The notes beneath the pieces were generated by a model. The model worked only from the letters and a program-made list of their open reading frames with translations, searched no databases and was not told the origin of the DNA. Position numbers and translations under genes: made by a program. A DNA stretch of 64,000 nt from Tamarix chinensis (taxonomy: Eukaryota > Streptophyta > Magnoliopsida > Caryophyllales > Tamaricaceae): NCBI GenBank assembly GCA_030549775.1, contig CM060174.1, positions 99,278,132-99,342,131 of the forward strand. Direction: 5' to 3'. Below, in pieces: positions 49,791 to 60,631 of the stretch (positions are counted from its first letter, which is position 1; every line of letters starts with the position of its first letter).

Positions 49791-50640
49791 TCTCTCCCCC
49801 CCTCCCCCCTTCTCCTTCCTCCATTAGCAGCTTAGGATAACATTATTCACTAGCATCTCACTCTGCCATTGTTGAGATGGTGATTATGGTGGACTTTGGT
49901 GACTATTTTGTGTTGGTTTTGTTTATGGTTAACTCATCAATCTAATTCTCCGACCATCTTCATTTTTTGTCGTTTTCAATGTTCGCCATAGTGTTTTGGT
50001 ATGCTTCATCCTCCTAACTTTTGTTCCAATTCTAACTTTCAACGACTTGCATGCAATTTATATCCCCCTCTCCCTCGTCCCTTACTGACTGAGGTTATAC
50101 TTGTTTTAGCCTTATTAGCGGTCTTTTCCTCGTTAATTTTGCATGTGTTCATCTACATTTAGCTAGTTAAGCTTCCTTCTTCACTATTTTAGGTTTAGAT
50201 TTTAATTTGTGATTTTAATTCATGATTTTTTATTTCCAACTTTTCATGTAATTTGAGGGGTTTTTTTATTGGTGGGTGGTTGGTTGGTTAAATTCAGGTA
50301 GTGGTTCATTATTAGTTTGCTCCTTTTTCTAACCTCATGATTTTGATCGGTGATGCTTCAATCATCTTTGTGATTGCAATAGGTTTAATTCTCAGTTAGT
50401 TACTTTAAATTGAAATTGTTTGGTATGTAAATTCTTAAGTATTGTGGATTATATTTTACGTAAATGCTCATGGTATAGAGCCATTGTTTTTTATATGGTC
50501 CATTTGCTATTGTATGTTGGTTTGAAGTGGAGTTTTTTGTTGGTGGATAAGTTCTAATTATTATAATTTAGTTTTAGGAGTAATGTGATTATGTAGCCTT
50601 TTTTTGTTGGTTTTCATTAAAACACTTATGAGAAATCTAT
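49791..50640. other. Non-coding stretch between the CACTA end and Cassandra
   Basis: After a C/T-rich tract (49790-49825) the sequence is T-rich on the plus strand with no open frame of note. It could be interior sequence of the CACTA element, but no protein domain is recognisable. Confidence 0.3.
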
Positions 50641-50702
50641 ATAGGTGTAATATCCTAAATTGAGCAGAGTATTTTAAGTATTATCTAGCTACTTATATCA
50701 AC

Positions 50703-50812
50703 ATGGTATACCATCCTTTTAGTGATTCCATACTAAGAACTTCATAGTTAAGTATGTTGGGCATGGAGCAATTTTTAGGATGGGTGACGCTCGTATGAAG
50801 TTTCATAAATTT
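50703..50812 (+). other. 5S rRNA-derived promoter region in Cassandra LTR1
   Basis: ATGGTATACCATCC, GAACTTCATAGTTAAGTATG and TTAGGATGGGTGACGCTCGT follow the plant 5S gene in order (5' stem, box A, intermediate element, box C). Box A differs from the 5S form at several places, so pol III activity is doubtful. This is not a functional rRNA gene. Confidence 0.75.
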
Positions 50813-51160
50813 TCTAAAAATTTCTCAAGAAGCACGTGAGTGAGGACAAAGTGTGCTGAAATGACTCATGTTGATCTATAGGGTCATTTGATCAATCCGA
50901 AAATGCTCCAAGGTAGCCCCCACGTGATCGTATTGACTTAGGGTGTTACAAATAATATTAAAGTGAAACCACGACCGTGAGTTGAACTTCGATGAGTCAG
51001 TCAACTACCTAATGAGATGATTCTTGGGATAAACTGCATTGAGATAGTAAGTGATCTAGGTGCAATGAGGACATTATGCCCTTTAAGTGGGGGTGTACCA
51101 TGTATGTAATATCCCAAATTAAGAGGAGTGTTGTAAGTATTAATCTTGCTAATTATATCA

Positions 51161-51279
51161 ACATGGTATACCATCCTTTTGGTGATTCCATCCTAAGAAC
51201 TCCATAGTTAAGCGTGCTAGCTGTGGAGTACTTTTACTTTTTAGGATGGGTAACCCTCCTGGGAAGTTTTATAAATTTC
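51161..51279 (+). other. 5S rRNA-derived promoter region in Cassandra LTR2
   Basis: This copy is better kept than that in LTR1: GAACTCCATAGTTAAGCGTG contains the exact box A core AGTTAAGCGTGCT, and GGATGGGTAACCCTCCTGGG is close to box C. An extra ACTTTT-rich piece near 51226-51238 lies between the intermediate element and box C and would alter their spacing. Confidence 0.75.
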
Positions 51280-51405
51280 TTGTGCGTGAGTGAGGACAAA
51301 GTGTACTGAGATGACTCGTGTTGATCTATGGGGTCAGCCGATCAATCTAAAAGTGCTCCAAGATAGCCTCTACGTGGTTATATTAATTTCGGGTGTTACC
51401 ATAGG

Positions 51406-52304
51406 CTTGTAGTTTATAGATTGATAATTATTTCTTAACCTCTACTTGAAAGTGTACATCTTATGTTTCTTTAATAGTTTATTCCAATTTTTATTTTTAG
51501 GTTCTATTGGTGGTTTCAACACTAAAATAATTGAGTGTTGTCTACTTTTTTGGGGGGTATATATTCTCATGATTTAGAGTAATAAATGTTGGCTAGTTGG
51601 TAGTGGTGTTTGTTTTGTTGATCTAGTTGTTAAATTAAGTTATTTCCCCTTTTGTAGGTAATGAGATGGCGTCATTATCATGTATGTACCCTCTACCACA
51701 CTTGTGGATATGCTCTTATGGGGATATTATGAGACATATACTCTTGTTACATGAGCAACTAGGGAGTATGATGGAGAGCAGTTTATATAAATAGGTGTAT
51801 GCATTTAGGTCATATCATTTATTATTAATCTTACCTAAGATAAAGCCATGGATAAGGACTACGATTAGGTATATGGATTTGTTTCTCACAGATGTTCCGC
51901 ATACTAGGTTTTTTGAGGACAAGTGTTTAATGAGACATTACCAACAAATAGCTAGGGATCTTATTGTGATAAACGGTGAATGGAGGAGTCGACACAGGTT
52001 ATCGGTGAGTGATGGATGGACCATCTCATAATGAAGTGAGGGAGAAGATGAATCTTTGAGAATAGTGGAATTAGAGAGTGATAGTTTATATTTGGAGGAT
52101 TTGGGTGGTTAAGAGTACCCTAGGATATTTTTGAAGTTGTATGCCCTTCATAAAGCATTTAAGAATGTAGCAATCTTCTATTGTATATATTATTGTTTTT
52201 GATTGGAATTTCTTGACAATTTTTAGGTTATGTTTTAGTCCCCTATGTTTATAGTGATTATATGTAGGTTTGAATCATTGTATGCATCTTTTGTGTGTGC
52301 ATGT
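51406..52304. other. Unresolved stretch with a short open frame
   Basis: An open stretch of 78 codons (51795-52031, plus strand) containing FLTDVPHTRFFEDKCLMRHY does not match any family I recognise. Neighbouring frames do not continue it. It may be decayed transposon coding sequence. No terminal repeats are visible. Confidence 0.25.
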
Positions 52305-53545
52305 GTGACACCCCCTATTTACTACTTAAATTTTTATTTTATGGAAGCATTAATTACACTAATTACATAAATAATAAGTATTAAACCACACTTGGTATAA
52401 GTACAATTCCCTTACCTTTCTTATGCTAAGTGTTAAGGCTCAAAATAAGTCATATTTAAAATAAAGTAGCGAAAATAGAAAACAATACGTAGATAAAATT
52501 TACGGATAATATTCTATGTTCAATAACAGTAATCAAAATACAACAAAAGATATAATAATTCAAAGAAAATCCAAGTTCAACAAAAATTAGTACCTGAAGT
52601 TACAAAACTGATTTTTCCTAATTCTTAGACCCGTAAGCCCTTTTCAAGAATGGGGCCTCTTTCAAAGGGATCGACTTATCCTTTCTAATATTAAATACCT
52701 CGAACCACTCCATACTCTTCGCATAGTCATGTACAAAAGTAATATCAGTATAACTTCCTCATAGTGAGTAAATTACAATAACTCATAAGAAGTTGCTTGC
52801 CCACATTACACATAATCACAAAATAATCCAAAAATCATACTCAAATCACAAAACACTTACTATAACAAGATACAATAATCATAGGATAATGTATACAATA
52901 TCAAAGTTTCATGCTTAGTGATAAATCATGCTTAATCACTTCACATCATCTCAAAGTACATAGTAATCATACCTATCTAATCAAATCAATTCTAAATACT
53001 AAGGTAGGGCATAGATGCAACCATCGAATCAATAAATTCAAATCAATCTGAATACTATGGTAGGGCACTGAGGCAACTACCGAATCAAAAAATTCTAAAT
53101 TAATTATATATATTAGGGTAGGATACTAAGACATCTACCAAACTAGGTAATGCACAACGGTAGCTGCTGAATCAATAGCCCAAAACAATCCAATTATATT
53201 CATGCATAATTGTTAATTCTATGTTTAATTACTCAAGGAGAATACAATAATAACCTAGAGATATAAAAGTACACCATTCATACCAATGTACAAGGAATCA
53301 CGATACTCCCCCAACCATCCAACCTAAAGGTATAAACACACTCTCACCATACTAATGCACAAGGTGAAATGGTACCTTCCTCACCTAGGATACCTCATCA
53401 TTACATATTGATACCCCTTATAGGGTCATAAGTCATCGACAGGGTATACTAGGGCCTTGTTGGGGTACAAAAACATGCCATCGAACTAAAACAAACTGAG
53501 ATGTCCTTACATGTCTAAGAGATTTCTTGATCCCTCTATTTATAG
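52305..53545 (-). mobile_element. Gypsy LTR 3' fragment, reverse orientation
   Basis: On the minus strand the element ends at 52305 with GGGGGTGTCACA. Upstream of that end, CACTTAGCATAAG and TACTTATACCAAGTG (52390-52440) form a hairpin like that of LTRs A-D. Further in, GCCCTACC..AGTATT units (52990-53120) repeat as do the hairpin units of the other LTRs, and CCCCAACAAGGCCCTAGTATA (53440-53460) parallels the CCCCAGCCAGGCCCTATATC block of A and B. It is a distant member of the same LTR group; its 5' part is missing. Confidence 0.6.
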
Positions 53546-53918
53546 AGGTCACTTCTCATTACATGCCTCTGTAAGAGGTGGGGTGAGGTCATTGTTAAAG
53601 GGAGTTAGTGCTGGGAGATTAAGTGAAGTTGATCTTCCTTTAAGCGAAATGGATGGTGGATAGTTTTTTAATCAATCACGGTAGACGTTAGGGGTTGCAC
53701 TATATGCCCACAATATTATTTCTTAGAGGGGGGAATGGATGCTGGTAGAACGCACCTCACGCGCTAGGTTTTTTCTTTCTCAATCTATTCTCGAATGTGA
53801 AAAACAGTAATGGCCCATAAGAAATTGTTGAAGAGAATTTTGAGCAATGATCGCATTGATTATTCCCCTTTAGCATCAACCTAAGACATTACATTCGAAT
53901 GGTTTTGATTGTCGTGGT

Positions 53919-54990
53919 GTGACGAATATGGTTTTGAAAGGTCCTCAATATTCAGTTTCTTCTTCTGATATGGCTCCTATTGGTCTAAACTTAAATGCGA
54001 TGGCTCCTTCTTCTACAGTTTCTGAGATGCTTAAGCCTACATTAAAGATGTCTTCCATTGATTCTAAATTGGATGTTAATACTGAATTGTCGGCCCCTCT
54101 TTCTCCAGGTGATATGTTTGTACCTAATTCTTCCAATATTAACCCCGCAAATCCTAGACCACCTACATGGAAGGATATGATCTCTTCTAATAGATCCCTG
54201 GAGATGGGTATTCCCTTAAAATTTATCCCTTCGACCATTGTAAATGGAACTTCTCATGCTGAAATATAGGCTATTGAACTTGAAGTTGAGGCAGATCATT
54301 GGAATCATACCTTGGTGGCGTTTATTGTTGGAAAAAATTCCCACATAACCAGATGGTTAAATTTATACACTCCAAATGGACATTTCTAACAGAGTTTCCT
54401 GAATTGTTATCACATGACTTTGGATATTTCCCTCTACATTTTAAATCTGAACATGATCTTATTGCTGTCATGGAGAAACTATATTGGAATTTTGGAGTTT
54501 GTCCCATGGTATTAAGGAGGTGGTATCCAGGACTTCAAATGTCACCTTCTGACTGGAATATTATGCCTTTGTGGGTTACTTTCCTAGGACTTCCTCTACA
54601 TTTGTGGTTAATGGATTCCCTAAGTTGAATTGGCAGTTTAATTGGACATCCTATATGTGCTGATGGCATTACAACAAATAGGGGGAGAATCTCTTTCCCT
54701 AGGTTGCTGGTAGAGGCTGATATTAGTAGAGCCTTGCCCAAAGAGGTACACATTGCATTACCTGATGGCTGTATATGGAAATAGAGGGTTTCTTTTGAAT
54801 GAAAACCTCCCTTTTGTAACCAGTGTAATGTTGCTTGGCATTTTGACTTGCAATGTAGGTATGCTAAACAAGCAGGCCCTAAAGTGGATGCTAAACAGAA
54901 AATATGGGTTAAGAAATAGGATCTTGATGTTGGACCTGCAAAAATTCCAATAGCAAATAAGCCATCTACAGATGATAGGAATGCTTCTAC
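53919..54990 (+). pseudogene. LINE ORF1: DUF4283 domain and CCHC zinc knuckle
   Basis: The protein starts with a Ser/Pro/Met-rich part, then PPTWKDMISSNRSLEMG. A DUF4283 region is split over frames: LVAFIVGKNSHIT, FPLHFKSEHDLIAVMEKLYW, PLWVTFLGLPLHLWL. It ends with a knuckle FCNQCNVAWHFDLQC (CX2CX4HX4C) around 54810-54855. Stop codons at 54267 and 54626 and frame jumps near 54310 break it. In intact plant LINEs this protein binds element RNA. Confidence 0.7.
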
Positions 54991-55224
54991 ACCCATTGTT
55001 GTTGCTCTAAAACATAATCCCTCAATAAATGCTATCCAAACTACTTCACCAGGGACTCCTAATCTTCAAACAAAAGAGAAGAATGAGATTATACTGGATA
55101 AAGGAAAGTAAGTGTTAGTTTCTCCTTTAATCCCTCATCGTTACCCACAATTTGATCATTCTTTACTAGACAAGCTAATTGCTAGAGTTGTGGATAGAGG
55201 CGGAGGCTCTTCCCCCTCCCTATT

Positions 55225-58200
55225 AACACGGGCCTGCTGTCTTGGAATATAAGAGGGTTGAATAAAACCCCCAACCCAAGCACAAGGAGACTAGGTCTCT
55301 TGTGCGTAAGTACAATGTTGGTATACTTGGGTTAATGGAAACAAGGGTTAAATCACATAATGTTGCTCGGGTTTGTAAGAATTTAAGATTGAATTGGCAA
55401 CTTATTAGTAATTATCAATGCCATGTCAATGGTAGGGTTTGGGTGCTTTGGAATTCTAATATTTATGACATTGAACAACTTGCTTGCTGTGCATAGGGAA
55501 TTCATTACAAAGTGACTTGCAACAATTCATCTATCTATTTTTATTTGACTATGGTGCATGCTTTTAATTCTGGTGCCCAAATAAGAGATATGTGGTCTTG
55601 GTTACAGGACATCAACTCCTATATGAATAGTTCATGGATCATTATGGGAGACTTTAATGTGGTTCTTAGTGCTGAGGAAAAAATAGATGGGAGTATTGAC
55701 CAACAAGATATGGATGATTTTTCAAATTGTTTGCTTAAGTGTGGTCTATCTGACTTACCTTTTTCTGGTAATATATATACTTGGACTAATTTTTAATCTT
55801 CAAAATATAGAATATTTTGTAAGTTAGATCATGGATTATGTAAAGGTATTTGGTATGATCAGTTTGCTAACAGCTATGTTGAAGTACTACATAGTCCAAT
55901 CTATGATCATTCTCCTCTACTTTTGCATCTCAAGTCTCCAGATATTAGGAAGGCCCCTCATTTTAATTTTATGAACTTTTGGGTTGACAGAGATGATTTC
56001 CTTCCTCTGGTGGGTGAAATACGGAGTGTTGATATTGCAGGTAGTCCATGTTTCAAAATAATTAAAAAACTTAATCTCCTCAAGAACATACTTTGTGAGT
56101 TGAATGCCTCAAATGGTCATGTATCCATTCATGCCAATCAAGCTTGGAATGATTAGGAATCTGCTAGAAAACTTTTTTCTGCAGACCCTATAAATCAAGT
56201 TTGTATTACTAATGAAAGAAAGACAGATTTGGATTGGTTCAGAAGAGCAAGGGATGAGGAGAATTTCTATGAACAGAAAGCTAAACTTACACATATTAAG
56301 CTAGGAGACTAGAATACAAAGCATTTCTATGCCCTTGCCAAGGTTAGGAATCGTCAGAATTATATTTTCAAGCTTTTAACTAATGATGATTCAGTTATTT
56401 CTAGGGAGGAAAATATTGCTTTGACCAATACTGATTTCTATAAGGAGTTACTTGGTCAATCTTATTCTTCCATTCAGAGTATTGATTTTTCCATTTGTTA
56501 AAGTGCTACTCTTTTGACACACGAAAGTTCAATCTTTTTGTTACAAACTCCCACTGCTCATGAGATCAAGAATGCAGTATTTGAGACGGGGGATCTTAAA
56601 GCTCTAGGTCTGGATGGTTTCAATGCTTTATTTTATAAGAGAGCTTGGTGCATCAAAGGTGATGAGATTTGTGAGGCTGTTCATCTTTTTTGGAAGACAT
56701 AGTTTTTACTGAAACAAATCAACCACACATCTATAACCCTTATCCCCCAATTCTAGGGTGCTTGCAAGATAAAATATTTTTGTCCTATAGCATGTTGCAA
56801 TGTCATTTACAAAATCTTTTCCAAGGTCCTTGATAATAAATTGTAGAAAGTGGTTCATGAGGTCGTGGATCATTCACAGGCAACATTTATTAAGGATAGG
56901 GTATTATATGAAAACATCCTTATGGCCTCTGAGCTTCTTAAACATTACAACATGAAAATATATGAGTGCTAGAATGATGTTGAAGGTTGATTTGCAGAAA
57001 GCTTATGATACTCTGGAGTGGGGTTTCCTCAAACAAGTTTTACTTGCTTTTCACTTTCCTTAGAAGTTTGTTGAGATGATAATCCAGTGTGTATCTATAG
57101 TCAGGTTATATATCAACATTAATGGTTCTCTTACCCCTCCATTTCTTAGCCGAAGAGGTTTACGCCAAGGTGATCCAATCTCCCCTTATCTTTTTGTGTT
57201 ATCTATGGAGTATTTGCATAGATCATTGAAACATCAATGTAACAAGGTGGATTTTAAAGGCCATCCTAGGTGTGTTGATATGAAGATCATTGACCTAACT
57301 TTTACTAATGATCTACTCCTTTTCTGTTGAGGAGATGTAACTTTTGCCACACACTTCCATGAGGCTTTGCTCACTTTCTCCTCCTATTATGGTTTGAATG
57401 TAAATCCTATCAAAAGTTCATTGTTTTGCTGTGGGGTGATTGCTGAGGCTAAACAATCCTTGCTGGAGCTTTTTGCCTATGCTGAAGGTGTTTTTCCTTT
57501 TAGATATTTGGGTGTTACTCTGGATAATTCCTATCTTGGTATTCAGCACTATCAGGTATAACTTGATAAACTATTGTCTCAGGTGAAGCACTGGTCTAGC
57601 AAGCTACTAAGCTATGCTGGGAGAGTATAACTCATTAACTCAGTCCTTATGGGAACCATTAGATTTTGGTCCTAAGTCATGTTATTCCGTGCTGGTGTGG
57701 TTAGGTAAATTGAGAAAATTTGTAGAAAATTTCTATGGGCAGGCAATATGGAGCAACATACTGCCTTGGTATCTTGGAAGGATGTTTGTCTACCCAAACA
57801 GGAGGGAGGGCTGGGCATTCAAGATCTCATGAGATGGAACCTAGTAGCAATGGGAAAATGGCTATGGCAAATTGTACATCATAAAGAGGGTTTATGGATA
57901 AAATGGGTCCATGGCTACTATATTAAAAACAAACCTCTCCATGAATTAGATGTGAAGGTGAATCAATCATGGGCCTTTTAATGTGTGCTGAAGCTTAAAC
58001 ATCACTTTCTCAATATAACTGCTAATGGTCAGTGTGGTATTGAGAATTATCATATTCAAAAGGCCTATGACCTTATTTGTGTCAGGGATGATTCTCAGGT
58101 TTGGTATGCTTTTGTTTGGAAACATGATGGCTTCCCTAGCCATACATTTATTTCTTGGCTAGCAGTTCGCAATGCACTCCTCACTAGGGCAAGGTTATCT

Positions 58201-58480
58201 TAGTGGATACCTAATATTTAGAACCTATGTGGTATTTGTGGTACACATGAGGAGACTTTGGATCATTTATTTGTGTAGTGTGAGTTTGCCAAGTTCTGCT
58301 GACAATCATTATTTGGCTGGTTAGAGCTGGATTTTTACCCGCTAGATTGGATGAACTTCATTAGCACACTAGGTGAAGTTGTTGATTGAGATTCTGCATA
58401 TGGAAGACTAGTTCGAGCCACTATTGCTGTTGGGATTTACTACATATGGAGAGGACGTAATCTATCCGTTTTTATATTAC
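55225..58480 (+). pseudogene. LINE ORF2: endonuclease, reverse transcriptase, zf-RVT
   Basis: The endonuclease begins SWNIRGLN (55240) and shows LMETRV, WIIMGDFNVVLS (55640) and YDHSPLLLHL (55903), so most AP-endonuclease motifs remain. The reverse transcriptase shows LGLDGFNALFYKRAW (56610), ADFVPL-region debris, ATFIKDRVLYENILMASELL (56880), LRQGDPISPYLFVLSMEYLH (57150), and FTNDLLLF (57297-57320) where FADD is expected. After RT, VSWKDVCLPKQEGGLGIQDL (57770) and a zf-RVT domain ICGTHEETLDHLF (58235) complete the order. At least ten stop codons interrupt it. RNase H is not obvious. Confidence 0.8.
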
Positions 58481-58669
58481 AGGTTTCTCTTCTTAGATTA
58501 GTGGTTAAATATATTATTGGGAGGATTCATAGTAGATTAAGTTTGTGTGGTAAAAATAAGATTTATAGGCATATCTTGATTTACTTTAATCGTTGGGCTT
58601 AGTTCAAAAGCATAGCTTAGAACTTGTATCTCTTCTCTCATTTTTCGTAATATAAATCCCAATTAATTA

Positions 58670-58672
<3 letters not shown>

Positions 58673-58734
<62 letters not shown>
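58673..58734 (+). repeat. AT dinucleotide microsatellite at the LINE 3' end
   Basis: About 31 AT units occur without interruption directly after the LINE tail, ending at GTTTCT. Confidence 0.9.
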
Positions 58735-58737
<3 letters not shown>

Positions 58738-59219
58738 TCTTAGGCTGTGTTAGCTGGACATGAGTGATAACTTCTTAGATGTCAGGGGTTGCCCAAAGCA
58801 CACATAGTTCCTAAGCTTTATGCGGTTGGGAATTTTTCCATATAGTGATCACACTTTTGATGAAAAAAGAAGAAGAGAAATTTGATGAAACTTACTACAC
58901 AATTTTACATCTTTAATCTTCAAATGGAGAATGACAAAATAAGGAGAGCGTCTTTTTTTGTCGGTGAAGAAGATGATGATTGGGTCCAATAACATATGGC
59001 GTTCCACTACAAGCTTGCAACTTCAAAGAGCTCTAAATAGTTTGTGTTTCTTATAATTTTAATCCATAAACTCTATGTTGCTCCTTAGGATATTGTGGGC
59101 TTAGGACAAGAATGGAGGAGGAAAAAATAGAGCATTCAAATACCCAGGGGATTAGCTATAATATTCTCCTTCCTTTGCTTGGTGCTTTTAAAGTCATCAC
59201 TTAATACTCCCCGAGTATG

Positions 59220-59272
<53 letters not shown>

Positions 59273-60631
59273 TATAAAGATGTCTGACAACAACAATCCA
59301 TTCCATATATGAAATGTCAGTGTCACTTGGTGCCTGTCGTTGTGTAAATTGTCAAATGAATAACAATGAATCCTAGAGTTAGGTTGACGATGGTAGTAAT
59401 AGCTTTAAAATTTTGACTAATTTTGGAGAAGAATGGAAGCTTAGTTGTTGCCGCCTCACTAGAAGTCTATAAATACGATAAGCGGCTTTATTTTATTTTT
59501 TGGAACGCAATACTTAGAGTTACAAATTTGTTACTCGTCTTCATGGGTTGAAGATATATCATAGAATTTCTCACTTCAAAATAATGACATACTTTATTTT
59601 CTACTGTTTAATTTTTTTATTACTCATTTAAAAAATTAATTTTGTCTTGGTAATAATTATATAATGAATTAAAATTCTTTTGACAAATAAGAAGAAAGAG
59701 TGTTTAAATAATTTATATAATATCAAATCATATAAGTTTTGATAAATAAAATTTTAATAGTAATTTTGATTATTATTGAAAAATGTAGCAAAATTTTGAT
59801 TATTACTATATTAATAATAATAATAATATTTTTATATATTTTAGATCGGATCAAATTACTGGAAATATAGCGAGGAGCCTAGGATGATCAGGCTTTTACA
59901 GAAAGAAAGAGTGGGCTACGGACTGTTTCTGTAGGACTGCGGCCCTGCGGCCCGTGTAAACAGAAGAAACACGGGGCACAGTATTTCGATGAAACGCGCA
60001 AAGTAAGTAGAGGCGCAACGGTTAAATTGTACCGGCGCGCAGCAGGAGGAGAGAAACAACGTTGGAAAAAGTAGTAGGAGCCAGCTATCTCATCTCCATT
60101 GTTCACAGATCCAGAGATTAGAGGCAAATGCAAAGGGCTGTTACAATTGCATCGATTGATTACCTGCTGCTCAGATTTTGGGAAGGCAACAAATGGAAAC
60201 GAACTCGAAAATTAATTCCCTGTTTTCTTTTCTTGTTCCCAACGCCCCAAAAATAGGAAAAACAGAATATACGGGGGGAAAAATTCCCCATATGTGTTCA
60301 AGAATCAATACTTTCTTTTAAATTCCATCGTTCTTTAATTGTCATCAATTAAAATCTCAAAAATCCTGGCCCTCCAACTCCTTATTTCTAATGTTGTCTC
60401 AAGCTGGTCCATCCGATTGAATTTGCAGAACTTCTATTAGGGCTTTCTTTCGACTTTCTCGAACGAGGAAGACGATTGGAAATTCCTCACTATTCTCCCC
60501 TTCTTTTTCCTCCCTCCCCCGTCGGTTGCGATACGCTGCTGATTTTATTTTTAAAAGGGACGGAATTCTCTATAGTACAATTTCGTGAGTCGATTCGAGG
60601 GAGGTTCGGTTCAATCGGGAGAGAGATGCAG
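58735..60631 (+). promoter_or_regulatory. Upstream region and 5' UTR of the RLCK gene
   Basis: No other gene is visible. A TA/CA compound microsatellite is at 59222-59271. From about 59860 the sequence becomes GC-richer and from 60400 CT-rich (TTCTCCCCTTCTTTTTCCTC at 60492), a common leader composition. No ATG lies between 60480 and 60626. Transcription start and TATA box cannot be fixed by eye. Confidence 0.4.

Larger units (their letters stand above)
50646..51400 (+). mobile_element. Complete Cassandra TRIM element (LTR-internal-LTR)
   Basis: The 755-bp element is flanked by the 5-bp duplication ATAGG (50641-50645 and 51401-51405). LTR1 is 50646-50950 (TGTAATATCC...GGGTGTTACA). LTR2 is 51105-51400 (TGTAATATCCC...GGGTGTTACC). 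The 154-base internal part encodes nothing and ends in a TTTAAGTGGGGG purine-rich stretch. Each LTR contains a sequence derived from the 5S rRNA gene, which identifies Cassandra, a non-autonomous retroelement transcribed by RNA polymerase III and dependent on other retrotransposons for mobility. The usual initiator Met primer-binding site is not recognisable after LTR1, so this copy is probably dead. Confidence 0.85.
53740..58734 (+). mobile_element. Nearly full-length L1-type LINE, dead
   Basis: The element is plus strand with ORF1 (gag-like) then ORF2 (endonuclease, reverse transcriptase, zf-RVT), and ends in a 62-base AT dinucleotide run where a poly(A) or simple-repeat tail is expected. 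The 5' limit is approximate, as the leader cannot be separated from the flank. No target duplication could be paired. Both frames are interrupted by many nonsense codons, most explained by C-to-T or G-to-A change. Confidence 0.8.

Noticed and set aside
50703..51279. Functional 5S rRNA genes
   Set aside because: The 5S similarity is imperfect, interrupted, and lies inside the LTRs of a Cassandra element.
51795..52031. Possible small gene of 78 codons
   Set aside because: No match to a known family, no extension in splicing frames, and it is surrounded by transposon debris.
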